Of a stretch of DNA of 64,000 nt, positions 46,357 to 56,802 are shown piece by piece; the stretch's first letter is position 1; each line of letters opens with the position of its first letter. The stretch comes from Flavobacterium weaverense. GTDB taxonomy: Bacteria; Bacteroidota; Bacteroidia; Flavobacteriales; Flavobacteriaceae. The notes under the pieces were generated by a model. It saw only the letters and a list, made by a program, of their open reading frames with translations. It was not told the origin of the DNA and made no database searches. Location of the stretch: positions 124,001-188,000 of the forward strand of contig NZ_REFH01000010.1 of assembly GCF_003688495.1 (NCBI RefSeq). Reading direction: 5' to 3'. A program made the translations under genes and the position numbers.

Positions 46357-47253
46357 ATGTCAAAAAATAAGGATGCATTTCGCGATTATCTCCAATTCGA
46401 GAAAAAATATTCATTGCATACTATAACTGCGTATTGCAACGATATTGACTCTTTTGAAATTTTCAATAAAATCAATTTCGATCAGGAAAATGTTGATCAC
46501 GTTGAATACGCCCAAATAAGAAACTGGATTGTTTCATTAATAGATTCAAAGGTTTCGAATATATCTGTAAATAGAAAAATAGCTTCCCTAAAAGCGTTCT
46601 ACAAGTTTTTATTAAAAACGAAGCAAATAGAAGTTAATCCGCTGCTAAAACATAAAGCCTTAAAAGTTCCTAAAACAATTCAAATTCCTTTTTCTGAAAA
46701 AGAAGTTTCCTCAGTTTTAAACCAAATGCAACTTGCAGTTGGATTTGAGGAAGTAAGGAACAAACTCGTAATTGATTTATTATATACTACAGGAATTCGA
46801 AGGGCAGAACTGATTCAATTAAAAATGGAAAATGTTGATGTATCGAATAGTATGATTAAAGTGCTAGGAAAACGCAATAAAGAAAGATTGATTCCTATTT
46901 TGCCTATTGTTATCAATCAAATAGACTTATATTTAGAAGAAAGGTCTGAGCTGCCTGACGTTGTCGATTGCGATTATTTTTTTCTCAATAAAAAAGGATT
47001 AAAATTGATTGAATCTTTTGTGTATCGTTTAATAAATACTTACTTTAGTAGTGTATCAGAAAAGGTAAAAAAAAGCCCTCATATTTTAAGGCACACCTTC
47101 GCGACACATTTGTTAAATAATGGAGCAGATTTGAATTCGGTTAAGGAATTACTAGGACATTCTAGTTTAGCCTCTACTCAAGTTTACACACATAACAGTT
47201 TAGCGGGTCTTAAAAGTGTGCATAAGGATGCTCATCCTAGAGGACGAAAATGA
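46357..47253 (+). CDS. Tyrosine recombinase, XerC/XerD type
   Basis: 298 aa. N-terminal core-binding SAM-like domain (1-90, FRDYLQFEKKYSLHTITAYCNDI) and C-terminal catalytic domain. Catalytic residues: Arg148 in TTGIRRAEL, His242 and Arg245 in HILRHTFATH, His268 in LGHSSLASTQ and Tyr277 in VYTH. It is a Xer-type enzyme resolving chromosome dimers at dif with a partner. Its place between rpsU and hpf is in a core block, so it is probably the house-keeping XerC rather than a phage integrase. Confidence 0.9.
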   Translation: MSKNKDAFRDYLQFEKKYSLHTITAYCNDIDSFEIFNKINFDQENVDHVEYAQIRNWIVSLIDSKVSNISVNRKIASLKAFYKFLLKTKQIEVNPLLKHKALKVPKTIQIPFSEKEVSSVLNQMQLAVGFEEVRNKLVIDLLYTTGIRRAELIQLKMENVDVSNSMIKVLGKRNKERLIPILPIVINQIDLYLEERSELPDVVDCDYFFLNKKGLKLIESFVYRLINTYFSSVSEKVKKSPHILRHTFATHLLNNGADLNSVKELLGHSSLASTQVYTHNSLAGLKSVHKDAHPRGRK

Positions 47254-47287
47254 TTTTGAAAATAAATAATAATTAAAAAAGAAAATT

Positions 47288-47590
47288 ATGAAGGTAAGTG
47301 TTCATGCAGTTAACTTTACAGTTGACAAAAAGCTAGTAGATTTTGTTCAAATGAGATTGGATAAACTTGAAAAGTATTATGACAAAGTCGTGTCTGCAGA
47401 TGTTTTCTTAAAAGTTGAAAACACTAGTGATAAAGAAAATAAAATTGCAGAGATAAAAATTAATGTTCCTGGAGATGATTTTTTAGTTAAAAAGCAATGT
47501 AAAACTTTTGAAGAAGCAATTGAACTTTCCTCAGAATCGCTAGAACGCTTGTTAGTAAAAAGAAAAGAAAAAATAAGTTCGCATATTTAA
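47288..47590 (+). CDS. hpf: Ribosome hibernation-promoting factor (short form)
   Basis: 100 aa. HPF/YfiA fold: KVSVHAVNFTVDKKLVDFVQMRLDKLEKYYDKVVSADVFLKVEN, then a basic end LERLLVKRKEKISSH. Short HPF binds the 30S decoding region in stationary phase and promotes 100S or inactive ribosomes. It follows the Xer gene by 34 bases, likely co-transcribed. Confidence 0.9.
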   Translation: MKVSVHAVNFTVDKKLVDFVQMRLDKLEKYYDKVVSADVFLKVENTSDKENKIAEIKINVPGDDFLVKKQCKTFEEAIELSSESLERLLVKRKEKISSHI

Positions 47591-47613
47591 TATAAATTTT
47601 TTTAAAAAAATGT

Positions 47614-47643
47614 TTTGATTGAGAGATAAAATCTCTACATTTG
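47614..47643 (+). promoter_or_regulatory. Promoter of the tRNA-tuf operon
   Basis: TTTG at 47614-47617 and TACATTTG at 47636-47643, 18 bases apart. The next bases form a terminator-like hairpin. Confidence 0.65.
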
Positions 47644-47644
47644 C

Positions 47645-47675
47645 AGTCCGTTAGAAATAGCGGACTTTTTTTATT
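47645..47675 (+). terminator. hpf terminator or tRNA leader hairpin
   Basis: AGTCCG / CGGACT stem with loop TTAGAAATAG, then seven T. As a terminator it would end the Xer-hpf transcript; it directly follows the -7 box of the tRNA promoter, so start site and stem overlap. Confidence 0.6.
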
Positions 47676-47681
47676 GATAAT

Positions 47682-47755
47682 GCCAGCGTAGCTCAGTTGG
47701 CTAGAGCAGCTGATTTGTAATCAGCAGGTCGTGGGTTCGAGTCCCTCCGCCGGCT
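47682..47755 (+). tRNA. tRNA-Thr(TGT)
   Basis: 74 nt, cloverleaf complete: acceptor GCCAGCG / CGCCGGC, D arm, anticodon stem CTGAT/ATCAG with loop TTTGTAA (anticodon TGT), T arm GTGGG-TTCGAGT-CCCTC. The fourth acceptor pair is A-C, a mismatch. No encoded CCA. Confidence 0.95.
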
Positions 47756-47807
47756 CAAAAATTCCAATACGATTTGGAAGAGTTCATTGTTTTATTGATA
47801 AGAAAAA

Positions 47808-47888
47808 GGGGAGATACTCAAGCGGCCAACGAGGGCAGACTGTAAATCTGCTGTGTAAACTTCGCAGGTTCGAATCCTGCTCTCCCCA
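47808..47888 (+). tRNA. tRNA-Tyr(GTA)
   Basis: 81 nt with a long variable arm. Acceptor GGGGAGA / TCTCCCC, discriminator A, anticodon loop CTGTAAA (GTA). T arm GCAGG-TTCGAAT-CCTGC. Confidence 0.95.
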
Positions 47889-47976
47889 CAATCAAAGAAA
47901 GTTTTAATGACTTTGAGATTCTACTTGTCTAAAACGCAGTGTGAGCCTCTAAATCTTAAACAATAAAGTCTTTACC

Positions 47977-48048
47977 GCCGGTGTAGCTCAGGGGTAGAGT
48001 GCTTCCTTGGTAAGGAAGAGGTCTCGGGTTCAATTCCCGACATTGGCT
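47977..48048 (+). tRNA. tRNA-Thr(GGT)
   Basis: 72 nt. Acceptor GCCGGTG / CATTGGC (two G-U pairs), anticodon stem CTTCC/GGAAG with loop TTGGTAA (GGT), T loop TTCAATT. It leads directly to tuf. E. coli has a tRNA-Gly between the tyrosine and threonine genes of thrU-tyrU-glyT-thrT-tufB; none is seen here. Confidence 0.95.
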
Positions 48049-48101
48049 CAAGTAAGTAAGAATTAAAAATTAATATATAACAAGATTAAAAATTAAGTAA
48101 A

Positions 48102-49289
48102 ATGGCAAAAGAAACCTTTAACCGTTCGAAACCACACTTAAATATTGGTACGATCGGACACGTAGATCACGGTAAAACTACTTTAACAGCAGCAATCACA
48201 AAAGTATTATCTGATGCTGGTTACTGTCAAGCAAGATCATTTGATCAAATTGATAATGCTCCTGAAGAAAAAGAAAGAGGTATTACAATTAATACATCTC
48301 ACGTTGAGTATGAGACTGCTAATCGTCATTACGCTCACGTTGACTGTCCAGGTCACGCGGATTACGTAAAGAACATGGTTACAGGAGCTGCTCAAATGGA
48401 TGGTGCTATTCTTGTGGTAGCTGCAACTGATGGGCCAATGCCACAAACACGTGAGCATATCCTATTAGGACGTCAAGTTGGTATTCCTAGAATGGTTGTA
48501 TTCATGAATAAAGTGGATATGGTTGATGATGAGGAGTTATTAGAGCTTGTTGAAATGGAAATTAGAGACTTATTGTCTTTCTATGAATATGATGGTGACA
48601 ACTGTCCAGTAATCCAAGGTTCTGCTTTAGGAGGATTGAACGGAGATGCAACATGGGTACCGAAAATTCTTGAATTGATGGCAGCTGTTGATGCTTGGAT
48701 CGAAGAGCCAATCAGAGATACTGAGAAGCCTTTCTTGATGCCAGTTGAAGATGTATTTACAATTACTGGTCGTGGAACTGTTGCTACAGGTCGTATCGAA
48801 ACTGGTATTGCTAATACAGGAGATTCAGTTGAAATCATTGGAATGGGAGCTGAAAAATTAACTTCTACTATTACTGGAGTTGAGATGTTCCGTAAAATCC
48901 TTGATAGAGGTGAAGCTGGAGATAACGTAGGTTTATTGTTAAGAGGTGTTGATAAAGAATCTATTAAAAGAGGAATGGTTATCATTAAGCCAGGATCAGT
49001 AAAACCACACGCTACTTTCAAAGCTGAGGTTTATATCTTGAAAAAAGAAGAAGGTGGTCGTCACACACCATTCCATAATAACTACCGTCCACAGTTCTAC
49101 GTACGTACAACTGACGTAACAGGAGTTATTACTCTTCCAGAAGGAGTTGAAATGGTAATGCCAGGAGACAACTTAACTATCAATGTTGCTTTATTAAGCC
49201 CAATCGCAATGAGCGTTGGTTTACGTTTCGCTATCCGTGAAGGTGGTAGAACAGTAGGTGCTGGTCAAGTAACTGAAATTGTAGGTTAA
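48102..49289 (+). CDS. tuf: Elongation factor Tu
   Basis: 395 aa. GTPase motifs GHVDHGKT (19-26), DCPGHADY and NKVD; two beta-barrel domains follow, ending [14 protein letters not shown]. It carries aminoacyl-tRNA to the ribosome. Located downstream of tRNA-Thr, upstream of tRNA-Trp and secE, the usual bacterial order. Confidence 0.98.
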   Translation: MAKETFNRSKPHLNIGTIGHVDHGKTTLTAAITKVLSDAGYCQARSFDQIDNAPEEKERGITINTSHVEYETANRHYAHVDCPGHADYVKNMVTGAAQMDGAILVVAATDGPMPQTREHILLGRQVGIPRMVVFMNKVDMVDDEELLELVEMEIRDLLSFYEYDGDNCPVIQGSALGGLNGDATWVPKILELMAAVDAWIEEPIRDTEKPFLMPVEDVFTITGRGTVATGRIETGIANTGDSVEIIGMGAEKLTSTITGVEMFRKILDRGEAGDNVGLLLRGVDKESIKRGMVIIKPGSVKPHATFKAEVYILKKEEGGRHTPFHNNYRPQFYVRTTDVTGVITLPEGVEMVMPGDNLTINVALLSPIAMSVGLRFAIREGGRTVGAGQVTEIVG

Positions 49290-49305
49290 TCCTAAAAATT
49301 ATAGA

Positions 49306-49343
49306 AAGCCAGTTATTTTTCTTAACTGAAATATAACTGGCTT
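49306..49343 (+). other. Perfect hairpin between tuf and tRNA-Trp
   Basis: Two 11-base arms (AAGCCAGTTAT at 49306-49316 and its complement at 49333-49343), loop of 16 bases. No T-run follows, and the tRNA begins five bases later, so a processing site or mRNA 3' end is more likely than a terminator. Confidence 0.6.
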
Positions 49344-49347
49344 AACT

Positions 49348-49418
49348 ACGGGCGTAGTTCAAGGGTAGAATAGCGGTCTCCAAAACCGTTGATGGGGGTT
49401 CGAATCCCTCCGCCCGTG
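49348..49418 (+). tRNA. tRNA-Trp(CCA)
   Basis: 71 nt. Acceptor ACGGGCG / CGCCCGT, discriminator G, anticodon loop CTCCAAA (CCA). T arm GGGGG-TTCGAAT-CCCTC. Confidence 0.95.
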
Positions 49419-49434
49419 CAAAAAACTAATGATA

Positions 49435-49632
49435 ATGACAAAAGTTGTAAATTATATCTCGGAAGCATTTGAAGAATTAAAGTCAAATGTAACTTGGCCA
49501 GAATGGCCTGAAGTACAACGTCTAACGATTGTTGTTGCTGTTTTTTCAATATTATTCGCCTTGGCAACTTGGGGAGTTGATGAAGTCTTTGCAAAAGCTT
49601 TAGCTGGATTTTTTAACTGGATAAAAGCTTAA
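49435..49632 (+). CDS. secE: Preprotein translocase subunit SecE
   Basis: 65 aa from ATG 49435; a second ATG at 49429 would add two residues. Single membrane segment (about 35-55), preceded by the conserved EELKSNVTWPEWPEVQRLT amphipathic helix. Clamps SecY in the inner membrane. Right after tRNA-Trp and 10 bases before nusG. Confidence 0.93.
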   Translation: MTKVVNYISEAFEELKSNVTWPEWPEVQRLTIVVAVFSILFALATWGVDEVFAKALAGFFNWIKA

Positions 49633-49642
49633 ATTTTTTGTT

Positions 49643-50194
49643 ATGGCAGATAATAATGTTAAAAAGTGGTATGTCGTTAGAGCAGTAAGCGGACAAGAAA
49701 ATAAAGTAAAAGCATACATCGAAACCGAAATCGCAAGATTAGAGATGACTGATTATGTTTCTCAAGTTCTAGTTCCTACTGAAAAAGTCGTTACTGTAAA
49801 AGAAGGAAAAAAAATAATCAAAGACAAGGTATATTTTCCAGGTTATGTTATGATCGAGGCAAATCTTGTTGGAGAAATACCTCATATTATTAAATCGATA
49901 ACAAGTGTCATTGGTTTTCTAGGTGAGATTAAAGGTGGTGAACCTGTTCCTTTAAGGATTTCAGAAGTAAACAGAATGTTAGGAAAAGTAGATGAGTTAG
50001 CAGTTAATACTGATACTCGTGCAATTCCTTTCAACCTTGGTGAAACAATTAAGGTTGTCGATGGACCTTTTAATGGGTTTAACGGTACTGTTGAAAAAAT
50101 TAATGAAGAAAAGCGTAAACTAGAAGTAATGGTTAAAATTTTCGGAAGAAAAACTCCATTAGAGTTAAGTTTTATGCAAGTTGAAAAAGTATAA
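49643..50194 (+). CDS. nusG: Transcription termination/antitermination factor NusG
   Basis: 183 aa. NGN domain (KWYVVRAVSGQENKVKAYIE) and C-terminal KOW domain (GETIKVVDGPFNGFNGTVEKI). Binds RNA polymerase and links it to Rho or the ribosome. In the conserved secE-nusG-rplK order. Confidence 0.96.
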   Translation: MADNNVKKWYVVRAVSGQENKVKAYIETEIARLEMTDYVSQVLVPTEKVVTVKEGKKIIKDKVYFPGYVMIEANLVGEIPHIIKSITSVIGFLGEIKGGEPVPLRISEVNRMLGKVDELAVNTDTRAIPFNLGETIKVVDGPFNGFNGTVEKINEEKRKLEVMVKIFGRKTPLELSFMQVEKV

Positions 50195-50262
50195 TTTTTT
50201 GTTACATCTATAATATCCATTATAATCGCTTCCAATGATTGTAATGTTAAATTTTTTAAAAA

Positions 50263-50700
50263 ATGGCTAAAGAAATTAGTAAGGTAGTTAAACTACAAGT
50301 TAAGGGAGGTGCTGCGAACCCGTCGCCACCGGTTGGACCTGCTTTAGGAGCTGCTGGTGTAAACATCATGGAGTTCTGTAAGCAATTTAATGCTAGAACT
50401 CAAGATAAAGCCGGCAAAATATGCCCAGTACAAATTACTGTGTATAAAGACAAATCATTTGATTTTGTTGTAAAAACTCCTCCAGCGGCAGTCCAGTTAA
50501 TGGAAGCTGCAAAGCTAAAGTCTGGATCTGGTGAGCCAAATCGTAAAAAAGTAGCTAGCGTTACTTGGGATGTTATCAAAGCAATTGCTGAAGATAAAAT
50601 GGTAGATTTAAATGCATTCACAATCGAATCTGCTATGAGCATGATTGCTGGAACAGCTAGATCTATGGGTATAACTGTATCAGGAGAAGCTCCTTTTTAA
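50263..50700 (+). CDS. rplK: 50S ribosomal protein L11
   Basis: 145 aa. [20 protein letters not shown] and [10 protein letters not shown] are diagnostic. Part of the GTPase-associated stalk base. 13 bases before rplA. Confidence 0.97.
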   Translation: MAKEISKVVKLQVKGGAANPSPPVGPALGAAGVNIMEFCKQFNARTQDKAGKICPVQITVYKDKSFDFVVKTPPAAVQLMEAAKLKSGSGEPNRKKVASVTWDVIKAIAEDKMVDLNAFTIESAMSMIAGTARSMGITVSGEAPF

Positions 50701-50713
50701 TTAAGAGAAAGAC

Positions 50714-51403
50714 ATGGCAAAATTGACAAAAAAGCAAAAAGAGGCTGCTTCAAAAATTGAAAAGAACAAATTATACTCTCTTAAAGATGCTGCGGCGTTA
50801 ATAAAAGTAGTTGCTTCTGCAAAATTTGATGAGTCTGTTGATATCGCGGTACGTTTGGGTGTAGATCCAAGAAAAGCGAATCAAATGGTTAGAGGTGTGG
50901 TTACATTACCTCATGGAACTGGTAAAGACGTTAAAGTATTAGCATTAGTTACTCCAGATAAAGAAGCGGAAGCTTTAGCAGCTGGTGCAGACTATGTTGG
51001 TCTTGACGATTACCTACAAAAAATCAAAGACGGTTGGACAGATGTTGATGTAATCATCACTATGCCTTCAGTTATGGGTAAATTAGGTCCATTAGGTCGT
51101 ATTTTAGGACCTAGAGGTTTAATGCCTAACCCTAAAACAGGTACTGTAACTATGGATGTTGCAAAAGCTGTTGCAGAGGTAAAAGCTGGTAAAATCGATT
51201 TCAAAGTTGATAAAACTGGTATTGTGCATGCAGGAATTGGTAAAGTTTCTTTTGGAGCTGAACAAATCATTGACAATGCTCACGAAATTATTCAAACATT
51301 AATCAAACTTAAACCAACTGCGGCTAAAGGAACTTACATCAAAAGTATTTACCTAACTAGCACTATGAGTCCTGCAATTGCATTGGATCCTAAAGCAGTA
51401 TAA
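50714..51403 (+). CDS. rplA: 50S ribosomal protein L1
   Basis: 229 aa. [17 protein letters not shown] is the family hallmark. L1 stalk protein; in many bacteria it represses its own L11-L1 mRNA. Confidence 0.97.
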   Translation: MAKLTKKQKEAASKIEKNKLYSLKDAAALIKVVASAKFDESVDIAVRLGVDPRKANQMVRGVVTLPHGTGKDVKVLALVTPDKEAEALAAGADYVGLDDYLQKIKDGWTDVDVIITMPSVMGKLGPLGRILGPRGLMPNPKTGTVTMDVAKAVAEVKAGKIDFKVDKTGIVHAGIGKVSFGAEQIIDNAHEIIQTLIKLKPTAAKGTYIKSIYLTSTMSPAIALDPKAV

Positions 51404-51425
51404 TTGGTAGTTAAAAATTTTTAGT

Positions 51426-51938
51426 ATGACTAGAGAAGAAAAATCAATCGCGATTGAAGATTTAACTGCACAGTTAGCTGGTACAAATATTATTTATGTA
51501 TCTGATATTTCTGGACTTAATGCAGAAGCAACTTCAAGCTTGAGAAGAGCTTGTTTCAAAGCAGGTATCACATTAGAGGTTGTTAAAAACACTTTGCTTG
51601 CAAAAGCAATGGAAGCTTCTGATAATGATTATGGTGATTTACCTTCAGTATTAACTGGAAGTAGTGCTATATTTATTTCAGACGTAGCAAATGCACCTGG
51701 AAAAATCATCAAAGATTTCCGTAAAAAATCGGACAAACCGGTTTTAAAAGGAGCTTACATCAATGCTGAAGTTTATATTGGTGATGATCAATTGAATGCA
51801 TTAGCAACGATCAAATCTAAAGAAGAGCTTATTGGAGAAATCATTGGATTACTTCAATCACCAGCTCAAAGAGTTATTTCTGCTCTTCAAAACCAATTCG
51901 CAAAAGGCGAAGAGGCTACAGAAGAAGTAGATGCATAA
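51426..51938 (+). CDS. rplJ: 50S ribosomal protein L10
   Basis: 170 aa. GLNAEATSSLRRACFKAGITLEVVKNTLLAKA and VLTGSSAIFISD are typical; the C-terminal helix anchors L12 dimers. It controls rplJL in other bacteria. Confidence 0.96.
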   Translation: MTREEKSIAIEDLTAQLAGTNIIYVSDISGLNAEATSSLRRACFKAGITLEVVKNTLLAKAMEASDNDYGDLPSVLTGSSAIFISDVANAPGKIIKDFRKKSDKPVLKGAYINAEVYIGDDQLNALATIKSKEELIGEIIGLLQSPAQRVISALQNQFAKGEEATEEVDA

Positions 51939-52026
51939 TTAAAATAGAGTTCACTCTAATTTAATTTAAACAAGCGCACAATAAATAAATTATATTTTTA
52001 CAAATCATTTTAAAACGATAGAAAAA

Positions 52027-52395
52027 ATGGCAGATTTGAAACAATTCGCAGAACAATTGGTTAACCTTACAGTTAAAGAAGTTAACGAATTAGCAACAAT
52101 ATTAAAAGATGAGTACGGAATCGAACCAGCTGCTGCAGCTGTAGTAGTTTCAGGTGGTGGTGAAGCTGCTGCTGAAGATGTTCAAACAGAATTTACAGTT
52201 GTATTAAAAGCAGCAGGTGCTTCTAAATTAGCTGTAGTTAAATTGGTAAAAGAACTTACAGGTTTAGGTTTGAAAGAAGCTAAAGATGTAGTAGATAGCG
52301 CACCAAGTAACGTTAAAGAAGGTGTTACTAAAGAAGAGGCTGAAGGTCTTAAAAAATCTTTAGAAGAAGCAGGAGCTGAGGTTGAACTTAAATAG
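52027..52395 (+). CDS. rplL: 50S ribosomal protein L7/L12
   Basis: 122 aa. N-terminal dimer helix, Ala-rich hinge (about 35-50) and C-terminal domain [21 protein letters not shown]. Recruits translation GTPases. Confidence 0.97.
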   Translation: MADLKQFAEQLVNLTVKEVNELATILKDEYGIEPAAAAVVVSGGGEAAAEDVQTEFTVVLKAAGASKLAVVKLVKELTGLGLKEAKDVVDSAPSNVKEGVTKEEAEGLKKSLEEAGAEVELK

Positions 52396-52418
52396 TTTAT
52401 CTCTCTTTTAAGAATTTA

Positions 52419-52460
52419 GGTTTAGGTCTTGGATGTATGTCCAAGGCCTAAACCATTTTT
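52419..52460 (+). terminator. Hairpin attenuator between rplL and rpoB
   Basis: 15-base stem (GGTTTAGGTCTTGGA at 52419-52433 with 52440-52454, one G-U pair), loop TGTATG, then ATTTTT. It lies 24 bases after rplL and 210 bases before rpoB. Partial termination here would lower rpoBC relative to ribosomal protein mRNA. Confidence 0.75.
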
Positions 52461-52669
52461 CGTATAATAAAATTATATTTAAGTTTTATTATAAAATAGC
52501 ATAAATACAACAGGTTTTTAAATCAATACGATGAAAGAAAATATGGAAAGAGTCTCTCTTTAAGTATTTTTAAAGATGTATCGGTTATAAAAAAAAAGTA
52601 TAGATTGTTTTATAAATTAAACAGTGTTTAGCACAAAAACTACTTTTTTTAATCAAAATTTCTCCATTG

Positions 52670-55600
52670 ATGATTACAAATCAGACTGAAAGATTAAATT
52701 TTGCCTCAACAAAAAACATACCTCAATATCCAGATTTTCTAGATGTTCAGGTTAAATCGTTTAAAGATTTTTTTCAATTAGAAACTAAATCTGACGAAAG
52801 AGGCGATGAAGGGCTTTACAATACCTTCATGGAAAACTTCCCAATTACAGATACAAGAAATAACTTTGTATTGGAATTCCTTGATTATTTTGTAGATCCA
52901 CCACGTTACACCATTCAAGAATGTATTGAGAGAGGTCTTACTTACAGTGTACCTTTAAAAGCAAGGTTGAAACTATATTGTACAGATCCAGAACATGAGG
53001 ATTTCGAAACAATTGTTCAAGATGTATATCTTGGTACAATTCCTTACATGACGCCAAGTGGTACTTTTGTTATCAACGGTGCTGAACGTGTAGTTGTTTC
53101 TCAATTACATAGATCTCCTGGTGTTTTCTTTGGTCAATCATTCCACGCAAATGGAACAAAACTTTATTCTGCTAGGGTAATTCCTTTTAAAGGTTCTTGG
53201 ATAGAATTTTCTACTGATATAAACAGCGTAATGTATGCTTATATTGATAGAAAGAAAAAACTACCTGTAACTACTTTATTCCGTGCAATCGGTTTCGAAA
53301 GAGACAAGGATATCCTTGAAATTTTTGACCTTGCTGAGGAAATTAAAGTATCTAAAACAGGTCTTAAAAAATATATCGGTAGAAAATTAGCTGCACGTGT
53401 ATTGAATACATGGCATGAGGATTTCGTAGATGAAGATACTGGTGAGGTAGTTTCTATCGAACGTAACGAAATAATCCTTGATAGAGATACAATTATCGAC
53501 AAAGATAATGTTGAAGAAATCATTGATTCTAACGTTAAATCTATTTTGTTACATAAGGAAGATGCTAATCAAGGTGATTATGCTATTATCCATAATACTT
53601 TACAAAAAGATCCAACAAACTCTGAAAAAGAAGCTGTTGAGCATATCTACAGACAATTGCGTAACGCAGAACCGCCTGATGAAGAAACTGCTCGTGGTAT
53701 TATAGATAAATTATTCTTTTCTGATCAACGTTATAACTTAGGTGAAGTTGGTCGTTATAGAATAAATAAAAAATTAGGTTTAGATACTCCAATGGAAAAG
53801 CAAGTCTTGACCAAAGAAGATATCATAACTATCGTGAAATATTTGATTGAATTGATCAACTCTAAAGCAGAGATTGATGATATTGATCACTTATCAAACC
53901 GTCGTGTTAGAACAGTTGGAGAACAATTGTCTCAACAATTCGGTGTTGGTTTAGCTCGTATGGCTAGAACTATTCGTGAGAGAATGAACGTTAGAGATAA
54001 CGAGGTGTTTACACCAATTGATTTGATTAATGCTAAAACATTATCATCAGTTATTAACTCTTTCTTTGGTACAAACCAGTTGTCACAGTTTATGGATCAA
54101 ACGAATCCACTTGCTGAGATTACGCACAAGAGAAGATTATCTGCACTAGGCCCAGGTGGACTTTCTAGAGAAAGAGCTGGATTTGAGGTACGTGACGTTC
54201 ACTATACGCATTACGGACGTTTATGTCCAATTGAAACTCCAGAGGGACCAAACATTGGTTTGATTTCATCTCTTGGTGTTTATGCTAAAGTAAACGGAAT
54301 GGGTTTCATTGAAACACCTTACCGTAAAGTAACTAATGGAACTGTAGATTTAGAGTCTACTCCAATTTACTTAAGCGCAGAAGAAGAAGAAGGAATGATG
54401 ATTGCTCAGGCAAATATTCCTATGGACGCTACAGGAAAAATTACATCTGAAGACGTAATTGCACGTCAAGAAGGAGATTTCCCTGTAATTGAGCCTACAA
54501 GAGTTGATTATACCGATGTAGCTCCAAATCAAATTGCTTCTATCTCAGCTTCGTTAATTCCTTTCTTGGAACATGATGATGCGAATAGAGCCTTGATGGG
54601 ATCTAACATGATGCGTCAGGCCGTACCATTAATTCGTCCTGAAGCGCCAATCGTTGGAACTGGTTTAGAGCGTCAAGTTGCTTCTGATTCTAGAGTATTG
54701 ATAAATGCTGAAGGAGATGGAGTTATTGAATATGTTGATGCTAATATCATAACTATCAAATACGACCGTACTGAGGAAGAAAGAATGGTTAGTTTTGAAT
54801 CTGATGAGAAAACATACAATCTAATTAAATTTAGAAAAACCAATCAAGGAACAAGTATCAACCTTAAACCGATTGTAAGAAAAGGGGATAGAGTGGTTCT
54901 TGGTCAAGTATTATCTGAAGGATATGCTACTCAAAATGGTGAATTGGCTTTAGGTCGTAACTTGAAAGTGGCATTTATGCCATGGAAAGGATACAACTTT
55001 GAGGATGCAATTGTAATTTCTGAGAAAGTAGTTCGTGACGATATTTTCACCTCTATTCACGTTGATGATTATTCATTAGAAGTGAGAGATACTAAATTAG
55101 GTAACGAAGAATTAACTAACGATATACCGAACGTTTCTGAAGAAGCTACTAAAGATTTAGATGAAAATGGTATGATTAGAATTGGAGCAGAGGTTAAACC
55201 TGGCGACATTCTTATCGGAAAAATTACTCCAAAAGGAGAATCAGACCCTACTCCAGAAGAGAAATTACTTCGTGCAATCTTTGGTGATAAAGCAGGTGAT
55301 GTAAAAGATGCTTCATTAAAAGCTTCTCCTTCTTTACATGGTGTTGTTTTAGACAAAAAATTGTTCGCAAGAGCAGTAAAAGATAAACGTAAACGTACAC
55401 AAGATAAAGATGCTTTAGGCGCTTTAGAAATGGAATTTGAAACTAAATTTGTTGAATTAAAAGACAAATTAGTAGAGAAACTTTTCGTAATTGTGAACGG
55501 TAAAACATCTCAAGGTGTAATGAATGATTTGGGTGAAGAAGTTTTACCAAAAGGTAAAAAATATACTCAAAAAATGCTTTATGCTGTTGAAGATTTTGCT

Positions 55601-56482
55601 CACTTAAGTAAAGGTCAATGGGTTGCTGATGATGCAACTAATAAAATGGTTAATGATTTAATTCATAACTATAAAATTAAATTGAATGATTTACAAGGTG
55701 CATTACGTAGAGAGAAATTCACAATTACTGTTGGTGATGAATTACCAGCTGGAATTTTGAAACTTGCTAAAGTATATATTGCCAAAAAACGTAAGTTGAA
55801 AGTTGGGGATAAAATGGCAGGACGTCACGGTAACAAAGGTATTGTTGCTCGTATCGTTCGTCACGAAGATATGCCTTTCCTTGAAGACGGAACGCCAGTA
55901 GATATTGTGTTGAACCCACTTGGGGTACCTTCACGTATGAACATTGGTCAAATTTATGAAACGGTATTAGGTTGGGCTGGACAAAACTTGGGTAGAAAAT
56001 TTGCTACTCCAATTTTTGATGGTGCTTCTTTAGACCAAATTAATGAATTGACTGACGAAGCTGGAATACCACGTTTTGGACATACTTACCTCTATGATGG
56101 TGGTACTGGAGAACGTTTCCACCAAGCAGCAACAGTTGGAGTTATCTACATGTTGAAACTTGGTCACATGGTTGATGATAAGATGCACGCCCGTTCTATC
56201 GGACCGTACTCTTTGATTACACAACAACCACTTGGAGGTAAAGCACAATTTGGAGGTCAACGTTTTGGAGAGATGGAAGTTTGGGCACTTGAAGCTTATG
56301 GAGCATCAAGTACTTTACGTGAAATCTTAACTGTTAAATCGGATGACGTTATTGGTAGAGCTAAAACTTACGAAGCAATCGTTAAGGGAGAGTCAATGCC
56401 AGAACCAGGTTTACCAGAATCATTCAATGTATTGATGCACGAATTGAAAGGTCTTGGACTTGATATTCGTTTAGAAGAATAA
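52670..56482 (+). CDS. rpoB: RNA polymerase subunit beta
   Basis: 1270 aa from the ATG at 52670; a TTG one codon earlier is also in frame. The rifampicin pocket starts at about Gln470 ([20 protein letters not shown], then [15 protein letters not shown]), with the His and Ser of the susceptible form. GRHGNKGIV and [27 protein letters not shown] close the active-site part. It follows a 270-base leader with a hairpin. Confidence 0.98.
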   Translation: MITNQTERLNFASTKNIPQYPDFLDVQVKSFKDFFQLETKSDERGDEGLYNTFMENFPITDTRNNFVLEFLDYFVDPPRYTIQECIERGLTYSVPLKARLKLYCTDPEHEDFETIVQDVYLGTIPYMTPSGTFVINGAERVVVSQLHRSPGVFFGQSFHANGTKLYSARVIPFKGSWIEFSTDINSVMYAYIDRKKKLPVTTLFRAIGFERDKDILEIFDLAEEIKVSKTGLKKYIGRKLAARVLNTWHEDFVDEDTGEVVSIERNEIILDRDTIIDKDNVEEIIDSNVKSILLHKEDANQGDYAIIHNTLQKDPTNSEKEAVEHIYRQLRNAEPPDEETARGIIDKLFFSDQRYNLGEVGRYRINKKLGLDTPMEKQVLTKEDIITIVKYLIELINSKAEIDDIDHLSNRRVRTVGEQLSQQFGVGLARMARTIRERMNVRDNEVFTPIDLINAKTLSSVINSFFGTNQLSQFMDQTNPLAEITHKRRLSALGPGGLSRERAGFEVRDVHYTHYGRLCPIETPEGPNIGLISSLGVYAKVNGMGFIETPYRKVTNGTVDLESTPIYLSAEEEEGMMIAQANIPMDATGKITSEDVIARQEGDFPVIEPTRVDYTDVAPNQIASISASLIPFLEHDDANRALMGSNMMRQAVPLIRPEAPIVGTGLERQVASDSRVLINAEGDGVIEYVDANIITIKYDRTEEERMVSFESDEKTYNLIKFRKTNQGTSINLKPIVRKGDRVVLGQVLSEGYATQNGELALGRNLKVAFMPWKGYNFEDAIVISEKVVRDDIFTSIHVDDYSLEVRDTKLGNEELTNDIPNVSEEATKDLDENGMIRIGAEVKPGDILIGKITPKGESDPTPEEKLLRAIFGDKAGDVKDASLKASPSLHGVVLDKKLFARAVKDKRKRTQDKDALGALEMEFETKFVELKDKLVEKLFVIVNGKTSQGVMNDLGEEVLPKGKKYTQKMLYAVEDFAHLSKGQWVADDATNKMVNDLIHNYKIKLNDLQGALRREKFTITVGDELPAGILKLAKVYIAKKRKLKVGDKMAGRHGNKGIVARIVRHEDMPFLEDGTPVDIVLNPLGVPSRMNIGQIYETVLGWAGQNLGRKFATPIFDGASLDQINELTDEAGIPRFGHTYLYDGGTGERFHQAATVGVIYMLKLGHMVDDKMHARSIGPYSLITQQPLGGKAQFGGQRFGEMEVWALEAYGASSTLREILTVKSDDVIGRAKTYEAIVKGESMPEPGLPESFNVLMHELKGLGLDIRLEE

Positions 56483-56802
56483 ATTTTAAGTATTCAGTGT
56501 TCTGTTTTTAGTTTTCAGTTATAAATTGACCGCTAAATACTGAACACTGAACACTTGTTTTAATTAGTTTTCGAGATTTATACCCGTAAACCGTTCCGAT
56601 TTTTTATAGAAATTAAATTTTTATAACTAGCGCTTCATAATCAATTTGGAGTTTAGAGAAGTAACTCGAGGTGTTTTAATAGTCTAAAAGTTTACTGTTA
56701 CAAAGTTTTAAAGTTATTCGTGACTTTTTACTTTCAGCTTTCAACTTTTCGATTATAATAAAAATCAATTTTTTAATTGCAAATAAATCAATAGTAAAAA
56801 CT
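56483..56802. other. rpoB-rpoC gap with inverted TTCAGTGTTC
   Basis: 320 bases, no gene. TTCAGTGTTC at about 56494 and GAACACTGAA-like copies at about 56542-56555 are inverted, with TTTTTAGTTTTCAGTT between. It may be a decayed dispersed element; a processing role is possible. This is a long gap for a rpoBC junction. Confidence 0.5.

Noticed and set aside
46357..47253. Xer-type recombinase as a sign of an integrated element
   Set aside because: It lies in a conserved core block between rpsU and hpf, with no attachment-site duplication or phage genes; house-keeping XerC is more likely.
48581..49021. 146-aa minus-strand frame inside tuf
   Set aside because: Shadow of the strongly constrained tuf coding sequence.
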